This document shows, one piece after another, positions 26,626-35,528 of a stretch of 64,000 nucleotides of DNA. Source of the DNA: Bradyrhizobium diazoefficiens. GTDB lineage: Bacteria; Pseudomonadota; Alphaproteobacteria; Rhizobiales; Xanthobacteraceae. The stretch lies in contig NZ_JAFCKW010000003.1 in the NCBI RefSeq assembly GCF_018129965.1, forward strand, positions 124,001 to 188,000. The letters run 5' to 3'. Numbering within the stretch: position 1 is the stretch's first letter; each line of letters opens with the position of its first letter. Below the pieces are notes generated by a model. That model did no database searches, was not told the origin of the DNA, and worked only from the letters and a program-made list of their open reading frames with translations. The position numbers and the translations under genes were made by a program.

Positions 26626-27546
26626 ATGGAATTCTCGACAGGTTTTGGCTGGACCAGGCTGCCGGTGCTGGCGGCCACGTTTATTCTCGGCTCGGCGCTG
26701 ACGTTACAGGCGCAGATCATTCCGCCCTTCTCCCCCGCGGCTGCCGCGCCCGACGACGAGGCTGAAACCGAGGCCGCCGAGGCGCCCGACGTCAACGACC
26801 CCGACGTGCTCAAGGGCATCGACGTCGACAAGCTCGACTGGAGCCAGCTCGCGGTCGATGCCGGCACCGGCATCGACGCCAGGGCCGCAAAGAAGCGCGC
26901 CGAGGCCGCCGCCAAGGACGGCTTGAACTGGTCGTCGAACGCCAATGCCAACGGCTCCTCGGCGGTGAGGGTGAAGCAGTCGGTCTCCTCGTTCTGGGAC
27001 ACCCGCATCGGCGCCGACATGACGGTGGCGAGCGAGCCGCGGACGATGTCCGAGTTGCTGGCGCAGAAGGCCACCAATGGCGGCAACCTGCCGCAATCCT
27101 CCGGCAGCGCCTGGGCCGCCGCGACCGCGCCGGGTGCCGGCGCGATCTGGGACAAGACCGCGGTGGAAGCCCGCGTCGATCCCGGCGCCGAGCAGAGCAA
27201 GCTCGGGGCATCGCTGATCAAGTCGGTGCCGCTATCGGGCGACACCTCGCTGACGCTGCAGAACGGCTACAGCGTCAACCAGCAGGGCACGACCGCGCTT
27301 CCCGGCATCGGCGGGCGCATCACGCGCAATTACGAGACCGACCAGTCCGCCAAGGTCACCATCACCGAAACCGGCACCAGCGTCACCGCCGGCCAGACGC
27401 TGTCGACCACCGATGACAAATGGCTGCGCAAGGTCGGCGCCGAGCAGAAGCTGTTCGACGACGTCACGGTCTCAGGCTCGGTCGGCGAGACCCCGCAAGG
27501 CGCGATCAACAAGAGCCTGTCGGCCGGTTTCAAGAAGAGCTGGTAA
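26626..27546 (+). CDS. exported protein of unknown function
   Basis: A 306-residue protein. Residues 1-29 look like a signal peptide (VLAATFILGSALTLQAQ). An acidic/Pro-rich linker follows (PDDEAETEAAEAPDVNDPD), then a long Ser/Thr/Gly-rich region with alternating polar residues (VTITETGTSVTAG, VTVSGSVGETPQG) ending FKKSW. This alternating pattern and a terminal aromatic could indicate outer-membrane or cell-surface beta structure, but I recognise no family. The ATG lies within a 250-base gap that contains no other gene. Confidence 0.65.
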   Translation: MEFSTGFGWTRLPVLAATFILGSALTLQAQIIPPFSPAAAAPDDEAETEAAEAPDVNDPDVLKGIDVDKLDWSQLAVDAGTGIDARAAKKRAEAAAKDGLNWSSNANANGSSAVRVKQSVSSFWDTRIGADMTVASEPRTMSELLAQKATNGGNLPQSSGSAWAAATAPGAGAIWDKTAVEARVDPGAEQSKLGASLIKSVPLSGDTSLTLQNGYSVNQQGTTALPGIGGRITRNYETDQSAKVTITETGTSVTAGQTLSTTDDKWLRKVGAEQKLFDDVTVSGSVGETPQGAINKSLSAGFKKSW

Positions 27547-27738
27547 GCTTGTCTTCACCATACAGGTGACGATACCAAAACTTGTCCTGAAACGTCACGG
27601 CAAAGCCCCCGAATGGTCCGCCCTTGCCGCAACTCGGCCAAGTTGCGGCCAAAATCCGGCGCACAGATGCGATCGCCATACTGACGTCGTCGTGCGGGGG
27701 ACACTCGCGCTGCGCTGAACGCGAACAGGGGACTAACG

Positions 27739-28164
27739 ATGAACGCCATGCGTCCGGAAAAGACCGAGACCACCGAGACCGAGACGGTCGATAGCAACCT
27801 TGCCGCCGTGACCGAGGTCGAGGCCGGCATTCGTGATTTCGTCCGCAACGACATTGCCTATCTGCGCCGGCCTGCGGCGACCGCCACCACCGATGCGCCG
27901 GCGCTCGATCCGAGTGCGGAGGCCACCGTCACCAACGTCAATTCGCTGATCCAGCGCGTCGCCGGCACCTCGCTCGCCGAGATCGAGAATCTGATCTCCG
28001 AACTCGAGAGCCTGCGCGACCTGCTTCACGCCGAAGGCCAGCGCGTCCAGCGCGAGATCTCCGGCTATGCCCAGCTCAGCCAGGCCGCGATGAAGTCGAC
28101 CCGCATGATCGCCGACAACGTCGCGCAGTGGAAGCGCGCCGCCGACGGCCTTCGCAACAGCTGA
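27739..28164 (+). CDS. coiled-coil protein, unknown (phasin-like size)
   Basis: A 141-residue cytoplasmic protein. The first 35 residues are acidic and Thr-rich (TETTETETVDSN), and residues 65-140 are largely helical with heptad-like spacing (ISELESLRDLLHAEGQRVQREI, described by pattern). Alanine, glutamate and leucine dominate. No family can be named; its size and helical nature recall phasins, but the phasin motif is not seen. An imperfect terminator-like hairpin follows. Confidence 0.6.
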   Translation: MNAMRPEKTETTETETVDSNLAAVTEVEAGIRDFVRNDIAYLRRPAATATTDAPALDPSAEATVTNVNSLIQRVAGTSLAEIENLISELESLRDLLHAEGQRVQREISGYAQLSQAAMKSTRMIADNVAQWKRAADGLRNS

Positions 28165-28187
28165 TCGCGCGAACCACGCATCACCGG

Positions 28188-28218
28188 CCGCCGCGTTCCG
28201 ACAGGAGCGCGGCGGTTT
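28188..28218 (+). terminator. probable rho-independent terminator
   Basis: CCGCCGCG at 28188-28195 pairs perfectly with CGCGGCGG at 28208-28215, followed by TTTGGATT. The T-run is short, so confidence is moderate. It lies 23 bases after the stop of the coiled-coil gene. Confidence 0.55.
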
Positions 28219-28242
28219 GGATTCTGTCGGCACACACTCGCT

Positions 28243-28364
28243 GTCGTCGTCCGGTCAGTGCGCAATTGCGCACCCGGACCGGACGACCCAGTATTCCAGA
28301 GACGGCAGTGATTGAGCCGAGACGCCGCGGCGTACGGGATACCCCGCCTACGCGGGGCGTGACA
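28243..28364. repeat. composite palindromic repeat, family G
   Basis: GTCGTCCGGTCAGTGCGCAA, then TTGCGCACCCGGACCGGACGAC, forms a long dyad. It is followed by a GCCGCGGCG region and a CCCCGCC, TACG, GCGGGGC hairpin. With the terminator it fills most of the gap between the coiled-coil and the 45-residue genes. Confidence 0.7.
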
Positions 28365-28453
28365 GGAAGCGTGCGGTTTGAACCCACCACTCTGCCCAGG
28401 CGACCAACGCCCAGCGCCGGCAGCCTTTGCGGCCGGGCCCGGGGACATTTCAG

Positions 28454-28591
28454 ATGGAAAGCATACGGCCCGAGACCACGGACCCGATCCCGATGCGGCC
28501 GGCGCCGAACCAGTTCGGCACGATCATGCTGCGCTTTGTCGGATTGCTGGCGGTGGCGATCGCGGTGCTGGCGTTCGTCTATAGCCGCTGA
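28454..28591 (+). CDS. small single-pass membrane protein, unknown
   Basis: A 45-residue protein with a Pro-rich N-terminus (MESIRPETTDPIPMRPAPN) and one hydrophobic helix near the C-terminus (LRFVGLLAVAIAVLAFVYSR). The ATG is in frame with a plausible short gene, but the ribosome-binding site is weak. No family is known to me. The converging 48-residue membrane gene starts on the other strand nearby. Confidence 0.4.
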   Translation: MESIRPETTDPIPMRPAPNQFGTIMLRFVGLLAVAIAVLAFVYSR

Positions 28592-28632
28592 GGGCGGAGG
28601 CCGCTTGGCAGCCCCGCGGAGTTAACGACCCG

Positions 28633-28779
28633 TTAACGGCTCGCGTCGACGCTCGAGGCTTCCAGGGTGTAGGCGCCATCGGCATAGCCCTTCACCACCA
28701 TGCCGGCGACCAGCATCACGGCCAGCGTCGCGGTCGCAAAGATGAATCCGACCAGTTTGAGTGCGCCGCGATCTGCCAT
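28633..28779 (-). CDS. small single-pass membrane protein, unknown
   Basis: A 48-residue protein. Residues 6-32 form one hydrophobic helix (ALKLVGFIFATATLAVMLVA), followed by a short polar C-terminus (YTLEASSVDASR). The start at 28779 has GAGGACA six bases upstream, and the layout fits a conserved small membrane protein. It is transcribed opposite to the 45-residue gene. Function unknown. Confidence 0.5.
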   Translation of the reverse strand: MADRGALKLVGFIFATATLAVMLVAGMVVKGYADGAYTLEASSVDASR

Positions 28780-28978
28780 TGTCCTCGTCCCCTGTCCTCT
28801 GCCCAGTTCGTTCAAATAGACAGCGACAGGTTCATAATTGGTTAGCAACTCGATGGTTCCGCCAATTGCTTCGCGGGGGCACCATGTTGCGCAGGCTTAT
28901 GCCAGCCGGCCCGAATCGCGTCCATAGCGCGCGGGCAACACTCGCGCGCTCTTTTCAGTCGTTCATCATGGACCGGAT

Positions 28979-29461
28979 CTAGCCGCCCTTGGCGCGCATC
29001 GGCACGAAGGCGCTCGCGGTGATGGAATAGACCTCCTCGCCGCGCTGGTTGGTGCCGGTGGTGCGGGCCGTCAGAATGCCCCAGCCGGGACGCGAGGCGG
29101 AGACACGCTTGTCGATCACGACGTTGACGTAAGCGACGGTGTCGCCGGCGAGCACCGGCCTGATCCAGCGCAAATCGCGAAAGCCAGGCGACGGGCCCCA
29201 CACCGCGACCTCCTCGCCGCGCGCCGCGGCCTCACGCGCCAGGCGCTGGCCGTCCGCGACAAGCAGGCTCATGCAGGCCGAGCCGACATGCCAGCCGGAA
29301 GCGGCGAGCCCGCCGAACAGCGACTTTCTGCCCTCCTCCTCGTCGAGGTGAAAGCGCTGCGGATCGAACTTCGCGGCGAACGTCTTGATCGACTCCGCCG
29401 TGAACGTATAGGCCCCGATCTCGCGGCGGTGACCGATCTCGATGTCCTCAAAGAACCGCAT
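28979..29461 (-). CDS. MaoC-like hydratase/dehydratase
   Basis: A 160-residue hot-dog-fold protein. The (R)-hydratase motif is visible as KFDPQRFHLDEEEG, with the catalytic Asp and His in FDP and FHLD. Such enzymes hydrate (R)-enoyl-CoA or related acyl-CoA substrates; the exact substrate is unknown. Its ATG overlaps the stop of the upstream MaoC gene by one base (TGATG), so the two are translated together, probably as a heteromer or sequential pair. Confidence 0.85.
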   Translation of the reverse strand: MRFFEDIEIGHRREIGAYTFTAESIKTFAAKFDPQRFHLDEEEGRKSLFGGLAASGWHVGSACMSLLVADGQRLAREAAARGEEVAVWGPSPGFRDLRWIRPVLAGDTVAYVNVVIDKRVSASRPGWGILTARTTGTNQRGEEVYSITASAFVPMRAKGG

Positions 29462-29913
29462 CAGACCGCCCCCTCGCGCCGCTTGATCAGGATCGGCGAG
29501 GTCATCTCGCACAACACCAGTCCGGCCGCGTTGCGCACGGTGCATTTGAACTTGACGATGCCGAGCTCGGGGCGACTCTTCGAGGCGCGGGCTTCCACGA
29601 CATCGACGTCGAGCATGAGATCGTCGCCGGGCCGCAGCGGCGAGAGCCAGCGCACCTCGTCGACGCCGGGCGAGCCGAGCGACGCGGCACGGGTGATGAA
29701 GCCGTCGGCCATCATCCGCATCATCAGGGAGCAGAGGTGCCAGCCGGAGCCGGACAGGCCACGCAGCATGCTTTTGGCTGCCGACTCTTCGTCCAGATGC
29801 ATGGGCTGCGGATCGAACTCGGCGGCAAACGCCACGATTTCGTCGCGGGTGACATGGCGCGGGCCGAACGTTCCGAACCGGCCTGGCGGGAAGTCTTCGA
29901 AGGTCAGGGTCAT
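29461..29913 (-). CDS. MaoC-like hydratase/dehydratase
   Basis: A 150-residue hot-dog-fold protein homologous to its downstream neighbour, with the same FDPQPMHLDEES catalytic Asp and His. It is likely one of two subunits of a hydratase acting on an acyl-CoA. Tandem MaoC genes are common in fatty-acid and polyhydroxyalkanoate metabolism, but no further pathway gene is adjacent. The one-base overlap with the next gene indicates coupled translation. Confidence 0.85.
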   Translation of the reverse strand: MTLTFEDFPPGRFGTFGPRHVTRDEIVAFAAEFDPQPMHLDEESAAKSMLRGLSGSGWHLCSLMMRMMADGFITRAASLGSPGVDEVRWLSPLRPGDDLMLDVDVVEARASKSRPELGIVKFKCTVRNAAGLVLCEMTSPILIKRREGAV

Positions 29914-30112
29914 CTTTGGATTGCTTGAGGAAAGGACAGATTGTGGCCGCAGTTTGCGGCAATCTCAACCCGCCGGCCCGCATGGCTCGTGCTACATTCG
30001 GCGCGGCGGCGTGCCCTTGAGTCGGTTGACGTCGGCCGTTTCAACCGAGCGCCGGAGTCCTGTTGCCGAGAGGCCCGATTTTGACGAGACCCGAAATGGT
30101 CTGGGGAGAGCG

Positions 30113-30409
30113 ATGTTTTCATTCAGCGACCTGTTTCAATGGGACCGGTTCATCACGCCGACGATCATCAAGACCTTCTACTGGCTGGTGATCGCGCTGA
30201 TCTGCCTGTTCGGCCTCTCCGGCATCTTCTCCGGCCTCGCTGCGATGGCGATCAGCCCGTTCGGCGGATTCCTGGTGCTGCTGTCGTCGATCACGAGCGT
30301 CGTGGTCGGCATCGTGTTCTCGCGCATCGTCGCCGAGCTGGTCCTGATCGTCTTCCGCATCAACGAGCATCTCGGCGCGATCCGGGACCAGGGCGGCGGG
30401 ATGCGGTGA
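30113..30409 (+). CDS. DUF4282 family membrane protein
   Basis: A 98-residue protein with two hydrophobic helices (IIKTFYWLVIALICLFGL and PFGGFLVLLSSITSVVVGIV) and a short basic tail. The arrangement FYWLVI then FGGFL and FRINEHL matches DUF4282 membrane proteins. The start is an ATG with GGGGAGAG just upstream; upstream in-frame codons look non-coding. Function unknown. It is divergent from the MaoC pair. Confidence 0.8.
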   Translation: MFSFSDLFQWDRFITPTIIKTFYWLVIALICLFGLSGIFSGLAAMAISPFGGFLVLLSSITSVVVGIVFSRIVAELVLIVFRINEHLGAIRDQGGGMR

Positions 30410-30424
30410 GGCTCGCGCAGGTGC

Positions 30425-30517
30425 CGTAGGGTGGGCAAAGCGAAGCGTGCCCACCTGCTCCATCGCGATACTGGATAGATGGTGGGCACGGCGCGTTGCG
30501 CCTTTGCCCACCCTACG
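30425..30517. repeat. TAGGGTGGGC-type palindromic repeat, family F
   Basis: CGTAGGGTGGGCAAAG and CTTTGCCCACCCTACG are perfect complements at the two ends. Internal GTGCCCACC/GGTGGGCAC pairing is also present. It sits just before the stop codon of ychF on the minus strand and after the DUF4282 gene on the plus strand. Confidence 0.85.
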
Positions 30518-30535
30518 ACAGCGCCGCCAGCACCC

Positions 30536-31633
30536 CTACGTATTGAACCGGAAATGCATCACGTCGCCGTCGGCGACGACGTATTCCTTGCCTTCGAGGC
30601 GGAGCTTGCCGGCATCGCGGGCGCCGGCTTCGCCGCCCAGCGCGACGTAGTCCTCGAACGCGATCGTCTCGGCGCGGATGAAGCCCTTTTCGAAATCGGT
30701 ATGGATCACGCCGGCCGCGCCCGGCGCCTTGGTGCCGCGATAGATGGTCCAGGCGCGCGCTTCCTTCGGGCCCACCGTGAAATAGGTGATGAGGTCGAGC
30801 AGCCTGTAGCCGGCGCGGATCAGGCGGTCGAGGCCGGCCTCTTCGAGACCCAGCGTCTCCAGGAAGTCGGCGCGCTCCTCGCGCGAGATGGTGGCAATCT
30901 CGGACTCGATCTTGGCGGAGATGACGACGGCGACGGCGCCTTCCTTGGCGGCCTGCTCCTGCACCGCCTTGGAGAACGAATTGCCCGTGGCAGCCGAGCC
31001 TTCCTCGACGTTGCAGACATAGAGCACGGGCTTGGACGACAACAGGCCGAGCATCCCGAAGGCGCGCTCCTCCTCCGCCTTGCGCTCGACGAGGCGCGCG
31101 GGCTTGCCCTCGCGCAGCAGCACCAAGGTGCGGTTGACGAGGTCGAGCTGCTCCTTGGCGTCCTTGTCGTTGCCCTTGGCTTTCTTGGTGAGATTGTCGA
31201 CGCGCTTCTCGAGGCTGTCGAGATCGGCGAGCATCAGCTCGGTCTCGATGGTCTCGATGTCGGCGAGCGGGGCGATCTTGCCCTCGACATGGGTGATGTC
31301 GGAATCTTCAAAGCATCGCACGACATGCGCGATGGCGTCGACCTCGCGGATGTTGGCGAGGAACTGGTTGCCGAGGCCTTCACCCTTCGAGGCGCCGCGC
31401 ACCAGCCCTGCGATGTCGACGAAGGTCAGCCGGGTCGGGATGATCTGCCCGGACTTGGCGATCGCCGCAAGCTTGTCGAGCCTGGGATCGGGGACCGCAA
31501 CCTCGCCGACATTCGGCTCGATGGTGCAGAACGGATAATTCGCGGCCTGCGCCGCAGCCGTCTCGGTCAGCGCGTTGAACAAGGTCGACTTGCCGACATT
31601 GGGCAGTCCGACGATCCCGCATTTGAATCCCAT
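30536..31633 (-). CDS. ychF: redox-regulated ATPase YchF (Obg family)
   Basis: A 365-residue P-loop ATPase that associates with ribosomes. The P-loop is GLPNVGKS (residues 9-16), followed by FTDIAGLV-like [16 protein letters not shown]. In place of NKxD it has CNVEE, the change that gives YchF its ATP preference over GTP. A C-terminal TGS domain follows ([14 protein letters not shown]). ATG at 31633 (MGFKCGIV) is the standard family start. It lies downstream of pth and is probably part of the same gene block. Confidence 0.95.
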   Translation of the reverse strand: MGFKCGIVGLPNVGKSTLFNALTETAAAQAANYPFCTIEPNVGEVAVPDPRLDKLAAIAKSGQIIPTRLTFVDIAGLVRGASKGEGLGNQFLANIREVDAIAHVVRCFEDSDITHVEGKIAPLADIETIETELMLADLDSLEKRVDNLTKKAKGNDKDAKEQLDLVNRTLVLLREGKPARLVERKAEEERAFGMLGLLSSKPVLYVCNVEEGSAATGNSFSKAVQEQAAKEGAVAVVISAKIESEIATISREERADFLETLGLEEAGLDRLIRAGYRLLDLITYFTVGPKEARAWTIYRGTKAPGAAGVIHTDFEKGFIRAETIAFEDYVALGGEAGARDAGKLRLEGKEYVVADGDVMHFRFNT

Positions 31634-31679
31634 GGTCTGTTCCAGTCTCCGCGCCGCGGGGCGCATACGTTCGTTAGGG

Positions 31680-31767
31680 CGTCATGCCCGGCCTTATGCC
31701 GGGCATCCACGTCCTTCGCTCCGCGGAGAAAAAGACGTGGATGGCCGGGCCAAGCCCGGCCATGACG
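31680..31767. repeat. family A palindromic repeat
   Basis: CGTCATGCCCGGCCTT and the complementary GGGCCAAGCCCGGCCATGACG frame an 88-base dyad between the ychF start and the pth stop. It closely matches the copies at 8.9, 44.8 and 52.8 kb. Confidence 0.85.
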
Positions 31768-31779
31768 GAGAGAGAGAGA

Positions 31780-32388
31780 TCAGCTTGATTTCTCTCCGTC
31801 GTCCTTGGTCAAAAATCCCTTCGCCTGCATCGCAAGATGCACCCGGTTGGCGAAGGTCGCGTCCGTGCCCTTGGCGACCAGCGCGGCGTGCTCGGCGACC
31901 GCATCGCAGAGCGTGGTCACCCAGTCGCTGTCGGCCTTGGCGAAGTCCGACAGCACGTGGCCGTGCACCAGTTCCTTGACGCCGGGATGACCGATGCCGA
32001 GCCTGACACGGCGGTAGTCGTTGCCGATTTGCGCCGAGATCGAGCGCAGGCCGTTGTGGCCGGCGATGCCGCCGCCGATCTTCACCCGCACCTTGCCCGG
32101 TGGCAGTTCGAGTTCGTCGTGGAACACGGTGACGTCGCCGGGCGCGATCTTGAAGAAGCCCGCGGCCTCCTGAACGCTACGGCCGGAATCGTTCATATAG
32201 GTCGTGGGCTTGAGCAAAATCACGCGCTCGGTGCCGAGCGCGCCTTCCGAGGTCTCGCCCTGAAACCTGCGGCGCCACGGCGAAAAACCATGACGGCGCG
32301 CGATCTCGTCGACGGCCATGAAGCCGATATTGTGCCGGTTGCGTGCGTATTTCGCGCCGGGATTGCCGAGCCCAACAAAGAGTCGCAT
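31780..32388 (-). CDS. pth: peptidyl-tRNA hydrolase
   Basis: Hydrolyses peptidyl-tRNA released from stalled ribosomes. The catalytic residues match E. coli Pth: N9 (GLGNPG), H19 (RHNIGF), N65 (TYMNDSG) and N111 (GHNGLRS), with D90 in [10 protein letters not shown]. At 202 residues it is near the usual length. It follows rplY on the same strand, with the ribosomal-protein gene 60 bases upstream. Confidence 0.95.
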   Translation of the reverse strand: MRLFVGLGNPGAKYARNRHNIGFMAVDEIARRHGFSPWRRRFQGETSEGALGTERVILLKPTTYMNDSGRSVQEAAGFFKIAPGDVTVFHDELELPPGKVRVKIGGGIAGHNGLRSISAQIGNDYRRVRLGIGHPGVKELVHGHVLSDFAKADSDWVTTLCDAVAEHAALVAKGTDATFANRVHLAMQAKGFLTKDDGEKSS

Positions 32389-32448
32389 GACGCGGCGCGC
32401 CCCTCGCTCGGCGCGCGATCGGAGATCGCGCGCCGGCTCTTTGAGAGA

Positions 32449-33171
32449 TTACTTCTTCTTGTCGCCGCCGGCGGGAGCCTTGGCAGCCGCGGCCGGAGCC
32501 TTGGCACCCGCGGCCGGAGCCGCAGCACCCGCGGCTGGAGCAGCCGCAGCCGCAGCAGCGCCCGGAGCGGTAGCCGCAGCAGCGGCCTTTTGCTCTTCGG
32601 CGTAGCCGGAGGGCGGCACGATGGTGACGAGAGTCGCATCCTCTGCCGTCAGCGCCTTGACCCCGGCCGGCAGCTTGATGTCGGCCAGATGCAGGGAGTG
32701 ACCGATTTCGAGCGAGCCGACATCGGCCTCGATGTACTGCGGAATGCTCTCGACGCCGCATTCGAGCTCGATCGCATGGGCAACGATGTTGACGGCGCCG
32801 CCGCGCTTCACGCCCGGGGAGGATTCCGACTTCACGACGTGCAGGGGCACGCTGATGCGGATGGTGGCGCCTTCGCCGAGCCGCATGAAGTCGACATGGA
32901 TCGGGAAGTCCTTGACCGGATCGAGGTGATAGTCGCGCGGAATCACGCGATGCTTCTTGCCGTCAAGCTCGACGTCGACCAGTGTGGTCAGGAACCGGCC
33001 GGCGAGAATGCGCGCGCGCAATTCGCGATCGTCGACCGAGATCGGCAGAGGGGGCTGGTTGTTACCATAGATCACTCCGGGCACTCTGCCGGCGCGACGC
33101 TCAGCCCGGGCGGCCCCCTTGCCGCTCTTCGGACGTGCGGTCGCCTTCAATTCCTTGACGGTCGTCGCCAT
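32449..33171 (-). CDS. rplY: 50S ribosomal protein L25 (general stress/CTC-type)
   Basis: A 240-residue long form of L25. An N-terminal 5S-rRNA-binding domain (about residues 1-95, with GRVPGVIYG) is followed by a TL5/CTC-type domain to about residue 190. The remaining 45 residues are almost all Ala, Pro, Gly and Lys repeats. The long tail is typical in alphaproteobacteria. The start at 33171 (MATTVKELKAT) has AAGGA nearby. A stable hairpin sits in its leader, which is noted separately. Confidence 0.93.
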   Translation of the reverse strand: MATTVKELKATARPKSGKGAARAERRAGRVPGVIYGNNQPPLPISVDDRELRARILAGRFLTTLVDVELDGKKHRVIPRDYHLDPVKDFPIHVDFMRLGEGATIRISVPLHVVKSESSPGVKRGGAVNIVAHAIELECGVESIPQYIEADVGSLEIGHSLHLADIKLPAGVKALTAEDATLVTIVPPSGYAEEQKAAAAATAPGAAAAAAAPAAGAAAPAAGAKAPAAAAKAPAGGDKKK

Positions 33172-33201
33172 AACGTTAAGTCCTTGTTTTTGCAAAAGTT
33201 A

Positions 33202-33222
33202 ATGGGCCGCAAGGCGGCCCAT
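33202..33222 (-). promoter_or_regulatory. hairpin in the rplY leader
   Basis: On the minus strand, ATGGGCCGC, CTT, GCGGCCCAT forms a perfect nine-base stem 31-51 bases upstream of the rplY start. TAACTTTTGC follows, only a weak T-run. It could be a leader hairpin, a partial attenuator, or a stray repeat. The role is inferred. Confidence 0.4.
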
Positions 33223-33337
33223 CGCGTTCGCCGCAGCAAGCCTCCAGGGGTGCGGGGGCCGCGGACGTGGCGGGCTTTTAGCCGGAAGACGCGGAAATGA
33301 CAAGGAGATTGGGCCGGCGAGGCAGGTTTCCCACCAT

Positions 33338-33495
33338 CCCCTGGAGGGAGAGGGTCGGCTCACATTGAGCGCAGCGAAATGTGAGACAGGGTGGGGTGAT
33401 CTCTCCCCACGGGCACTGCTCGACGCGGAGAGACTGTCACCCCACCCAACTCGTGCTATGCGCGATCGACCCTGCCCCTCTAGGGCAGGGCAAGA
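33338..33495. repeat. composite intergenic repeats between rplY and ubiK
   Basis: Several dyads are visible: CTCACATT/AATGTGAG, CCCCACCC/GGGTGGGG-type segments, and CCTGCCC, CTCTA, GGGCAGG near the right end. These resemble the CCTCTCCCC family. The 336-base gap contains no supported gene beyond this and the rplY leader. Confidence 0.7.
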
Positions 33496-33507
33496 AAAGG
33501 ACCTGAC

Positions 33508-33759
33508 CTATCCGCCGAGCTTGGCTTCGAGCGCCGAAATCCGCGCCTTCAGGGCCTCGTTCTCCTCGCGCGCCAGGCGGGCCATGTCCTTGACCGCCTC
33601 GAACTCCTCGCGCTTGACCAGATCCATGTCGCGCAGGAATTTTTCCGCCTGGGTACGCAGGACCGTGTCGAATTCGCGCTTGACGCCTTGCGCCGCTCCG
33701 GCGGCGTCGTTCATCAGGCGGCCGATCTCGTCAAAAAACCGGTTGTTGGTCTGGGTCAT
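33508..33759 (-). CDS. ubiK: UbiK-like ubiquinone biosynthesis accessory protein (BMFP domain)
   Basis: An 83-residue amphipathic coiled-coil protein of the BMFP/YqiC family, which helps assemble the ubiquinone-synthesis complex at the membrane. The N-terminal segment (RFFDEIGRLMNDAAGAAQGV) and the C-terminal leucine-zipper-like coil (LAREENEALKARISALEAKLGG, noted by pattern) match the family. The start at 33759 has GGAGGCCGAC directly upstream. The gene symbol follows the E. coli ortholog. Confidence 0.8.
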   Translation of the reverse strand: MTQTNNRFFDEIGRLMNDAAGAAQGVKREFDTVLRTQAEKFLRDMDLVKREEFEAVKDMARLAREENEALKARISALEAKLGG

Positions 33760-33915
33760 GTCGGCCTCCGATAAACTTTGCGCGAACTCTGCGAAAGACA
33801 ATGGCAATCCGCGCCTGATGGTTCAAGGGCCGCGCGGCGGTATCCTTGTCATGAACCGGTTTCCTTGCAATCGTATTCAACGTCCCTGCATAAGAAGAAT
33901 CACAAGGCGCACGAG

Positions 33916-34653
33916 ATGATCGACCAGCAGATCGCAATCCCCACCAAGGACGGCCATACCGCAACGTTCATCAGCCATCCCGAACGTGGCGGACCGTTTC
34001 CGGTCATCCTGTTCTACATGGACGCGCCGGCGATCCGCGAGGAGCTGCGCGACATGGCGCGCCGGCTCGCGACCTCCGGCTATTACGTGATGCTGCCGAA
34101 CCTCTATTACCGCTCCGGCGTGATGGAGCTCGGCGCGCTGCCGGCCGATCCGAACGCGCCGGAACGCAAGCGCATGTTCGCGCTGATGGCCTCGATGGAC
34201 ATTCCCATGGTCATGGACGACACCCGGGCGCTGCTCGCTTACGCCGAGGGCCAGGCGGCAGCGAACACCAAGATCGTCGGCACCGTCGGCTACTGCATGA
34301 GCGGCCGCTATGCCGTCAACGCCGCCACGCATTTTGCGGATCGCGTCAAGGCCGCGGCCTCGATCTACGGAACGCATCTGGCAACCGACCGGGACGACAG
34401 CCCGCATCTCGCCGCGAGCAAGACCCAGGCCGAGCTCTATTTCGCCTGCGCCGAGACCGACATCTACGCGCCCACGGAGATCATCGAGAAGGTCGAGCAG
34501 GGCATGAAGGGCGCCAAGGCCGAGGTCGAGATCTATCCCGGCACGCATCACGGCTTCGCTTTTCCCAAGCGCCCGGTCTACGACCGCGACGCCGCCGAGC
34601 GGCACTGGGAGCGGCTGCTGGCGCTCTATCGCCGCAACCTCGTCCAGCCATAG
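33916..34653 (+). CDS. dienelactone hydrolase family protein
   Basis: A 245-residue alpha/beta-hydrolase of the dienelactone hydrolase family. The nucleophile elbow is VGYCMSG with C127, the cysteine nucleophile of the family. A histidine in GTHHGFAF near the end completes the triad with an aspartate I cannot pin down. Substrates include dienelactones and other cyclic esters; the one here is unknown. ATG at 33916 is used. The next gene, lgt, starts 8 bases after its stop codon. Confidence 0.9.
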   Translation: MIDQQIAIPTKDGHTATFISHPERGGPFPVILFYMDAPAIREELRDMARRLATSGYYVMLPNLYYRSGVMELGALPADPNAPERKRMFALMASMDIPMVMDDTRALLAYAEGQAAANTKIVGTVGYCMSGRYAVNAATHFADRVKAAASIYGTHLATDRDDSPHLAASKTQAELYFACAETDIYAPTEIIEKVEQGMKGAKAEVEIYPGTHHGFAFPKRPVYDRDAAERHWERLLALYRRNLVQP

Positions 34654-34661
34654 AAGGCGCG

Positions 34662-35507
34662 ATGCCCTTTCTTCTGATCGACTTTCCCGCCTTCAAGCCG
34701 ATCGCCATCGAGATCGGCCCGTTCGCGATCCGATGGTATGCGCTGGCCTATATCAGCGGCATCGTGTTCGGCTGGCTCTATGCGCGCTCGCTGCTGAAGA
34801 AGGAGTACCTGTGGGGCGGCCCGGCGCCGATGTCGCTGGTGCAGATCGACGACTTCATCCTCTGGGTCACGCTCGGCATCATCCTCGGCGGCCGCACCGG
34901 CTACGTGCTGTTCTACAACCTGCCCTTCTTCGTCGATCATCCCGCCGCGATCTTCAAATTGTGGGAGGGCGGCATGTCCTTCCACGGCGGCTTCCTCGGC
35001 TGCGTCGTCGCGGTGATGTGGTTCGCCTGGCGCAACGGCATCTCGATCCTGTCGCTCGGCGACATCACCACCGCGGTCGCTCCGGTCGGGCTTCTGCTCG
35101 GGCGCATCGCCAATTTCATCAATGGCGAATTGTGGGGCCGCGCTGCCGACCCCAGCCTGCCCTGGGCGATGATCTTCCCCAACGACCCCACCCAGCTGCC
35201 GCGCCACCCGAGCCAGCTTTACGAAGCCGGCATGGAAGGCATCCTGCTGTTCACCGCGCTCGCGATCATGATCCGCCTCGGCGCCCTGAAGCGACCCGGC
35301 CTGATCCTCGGCGCCTTCATCCTGATCTATGGCCTGACCCGGATCGCCGGCGAGCATTTCCGCGAGCCGGACGCCCAGCTCGGCTTCCTCTGGGGCGGGT
35401 TAACCATGGGCATGCTGTTGTCGATCCCGATGCTTATTGTAGGCGGCATACTTATTGTATTGGCTGTGAGGCGCGGGGCGCCGAAGCGCGCAAAAGCCAT
35501 TCGTTAA
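34662..35507 (+). CDS. lgt: prolipoprotein diacylglyceryl transferase
   Basis: Transfers diacylglyceryl from phosphatidylglycerol to the lipobox cysteine of prolipoproteins, in the inner membrane. The 281 residues include about seven hydrophobic segments, the HGGFLG signature and [15 protein letters not shown], both essential Lgt regions. It starts 9 bases after the dienelactone hydrolase stop codon, so the genes form one transcript that continues into the MidA-like methyltransferase. Confidence 0.95.
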   Translation: MPFLLIDFPAFKPIAIEIGPFAIRWYALAYISGIVFGWLYARSLLKKEYLWGGPAPMSLVQIDDFILWVTLGIILGGRTGYVLFYNLPFFVDHPAAIFKLWEGGMSFHGGFLGCVVAVMWFAWRNGISILSLGDITTAVAPVGLLLGRIANFINGELWGRAADPSLPWAMIFPNDPTQLPRHPSQLYEAGMEGILLFTALAIMIRLGALKRPGLILGAFILIYGLTRIAGEHFREPDAQLGFLWGGLTMGMLLSIPMLIVGGILIVLAVRRGAPKRAKAIR

Positions 35508-35528
35508 TTCACTTCGAGAACATAGACC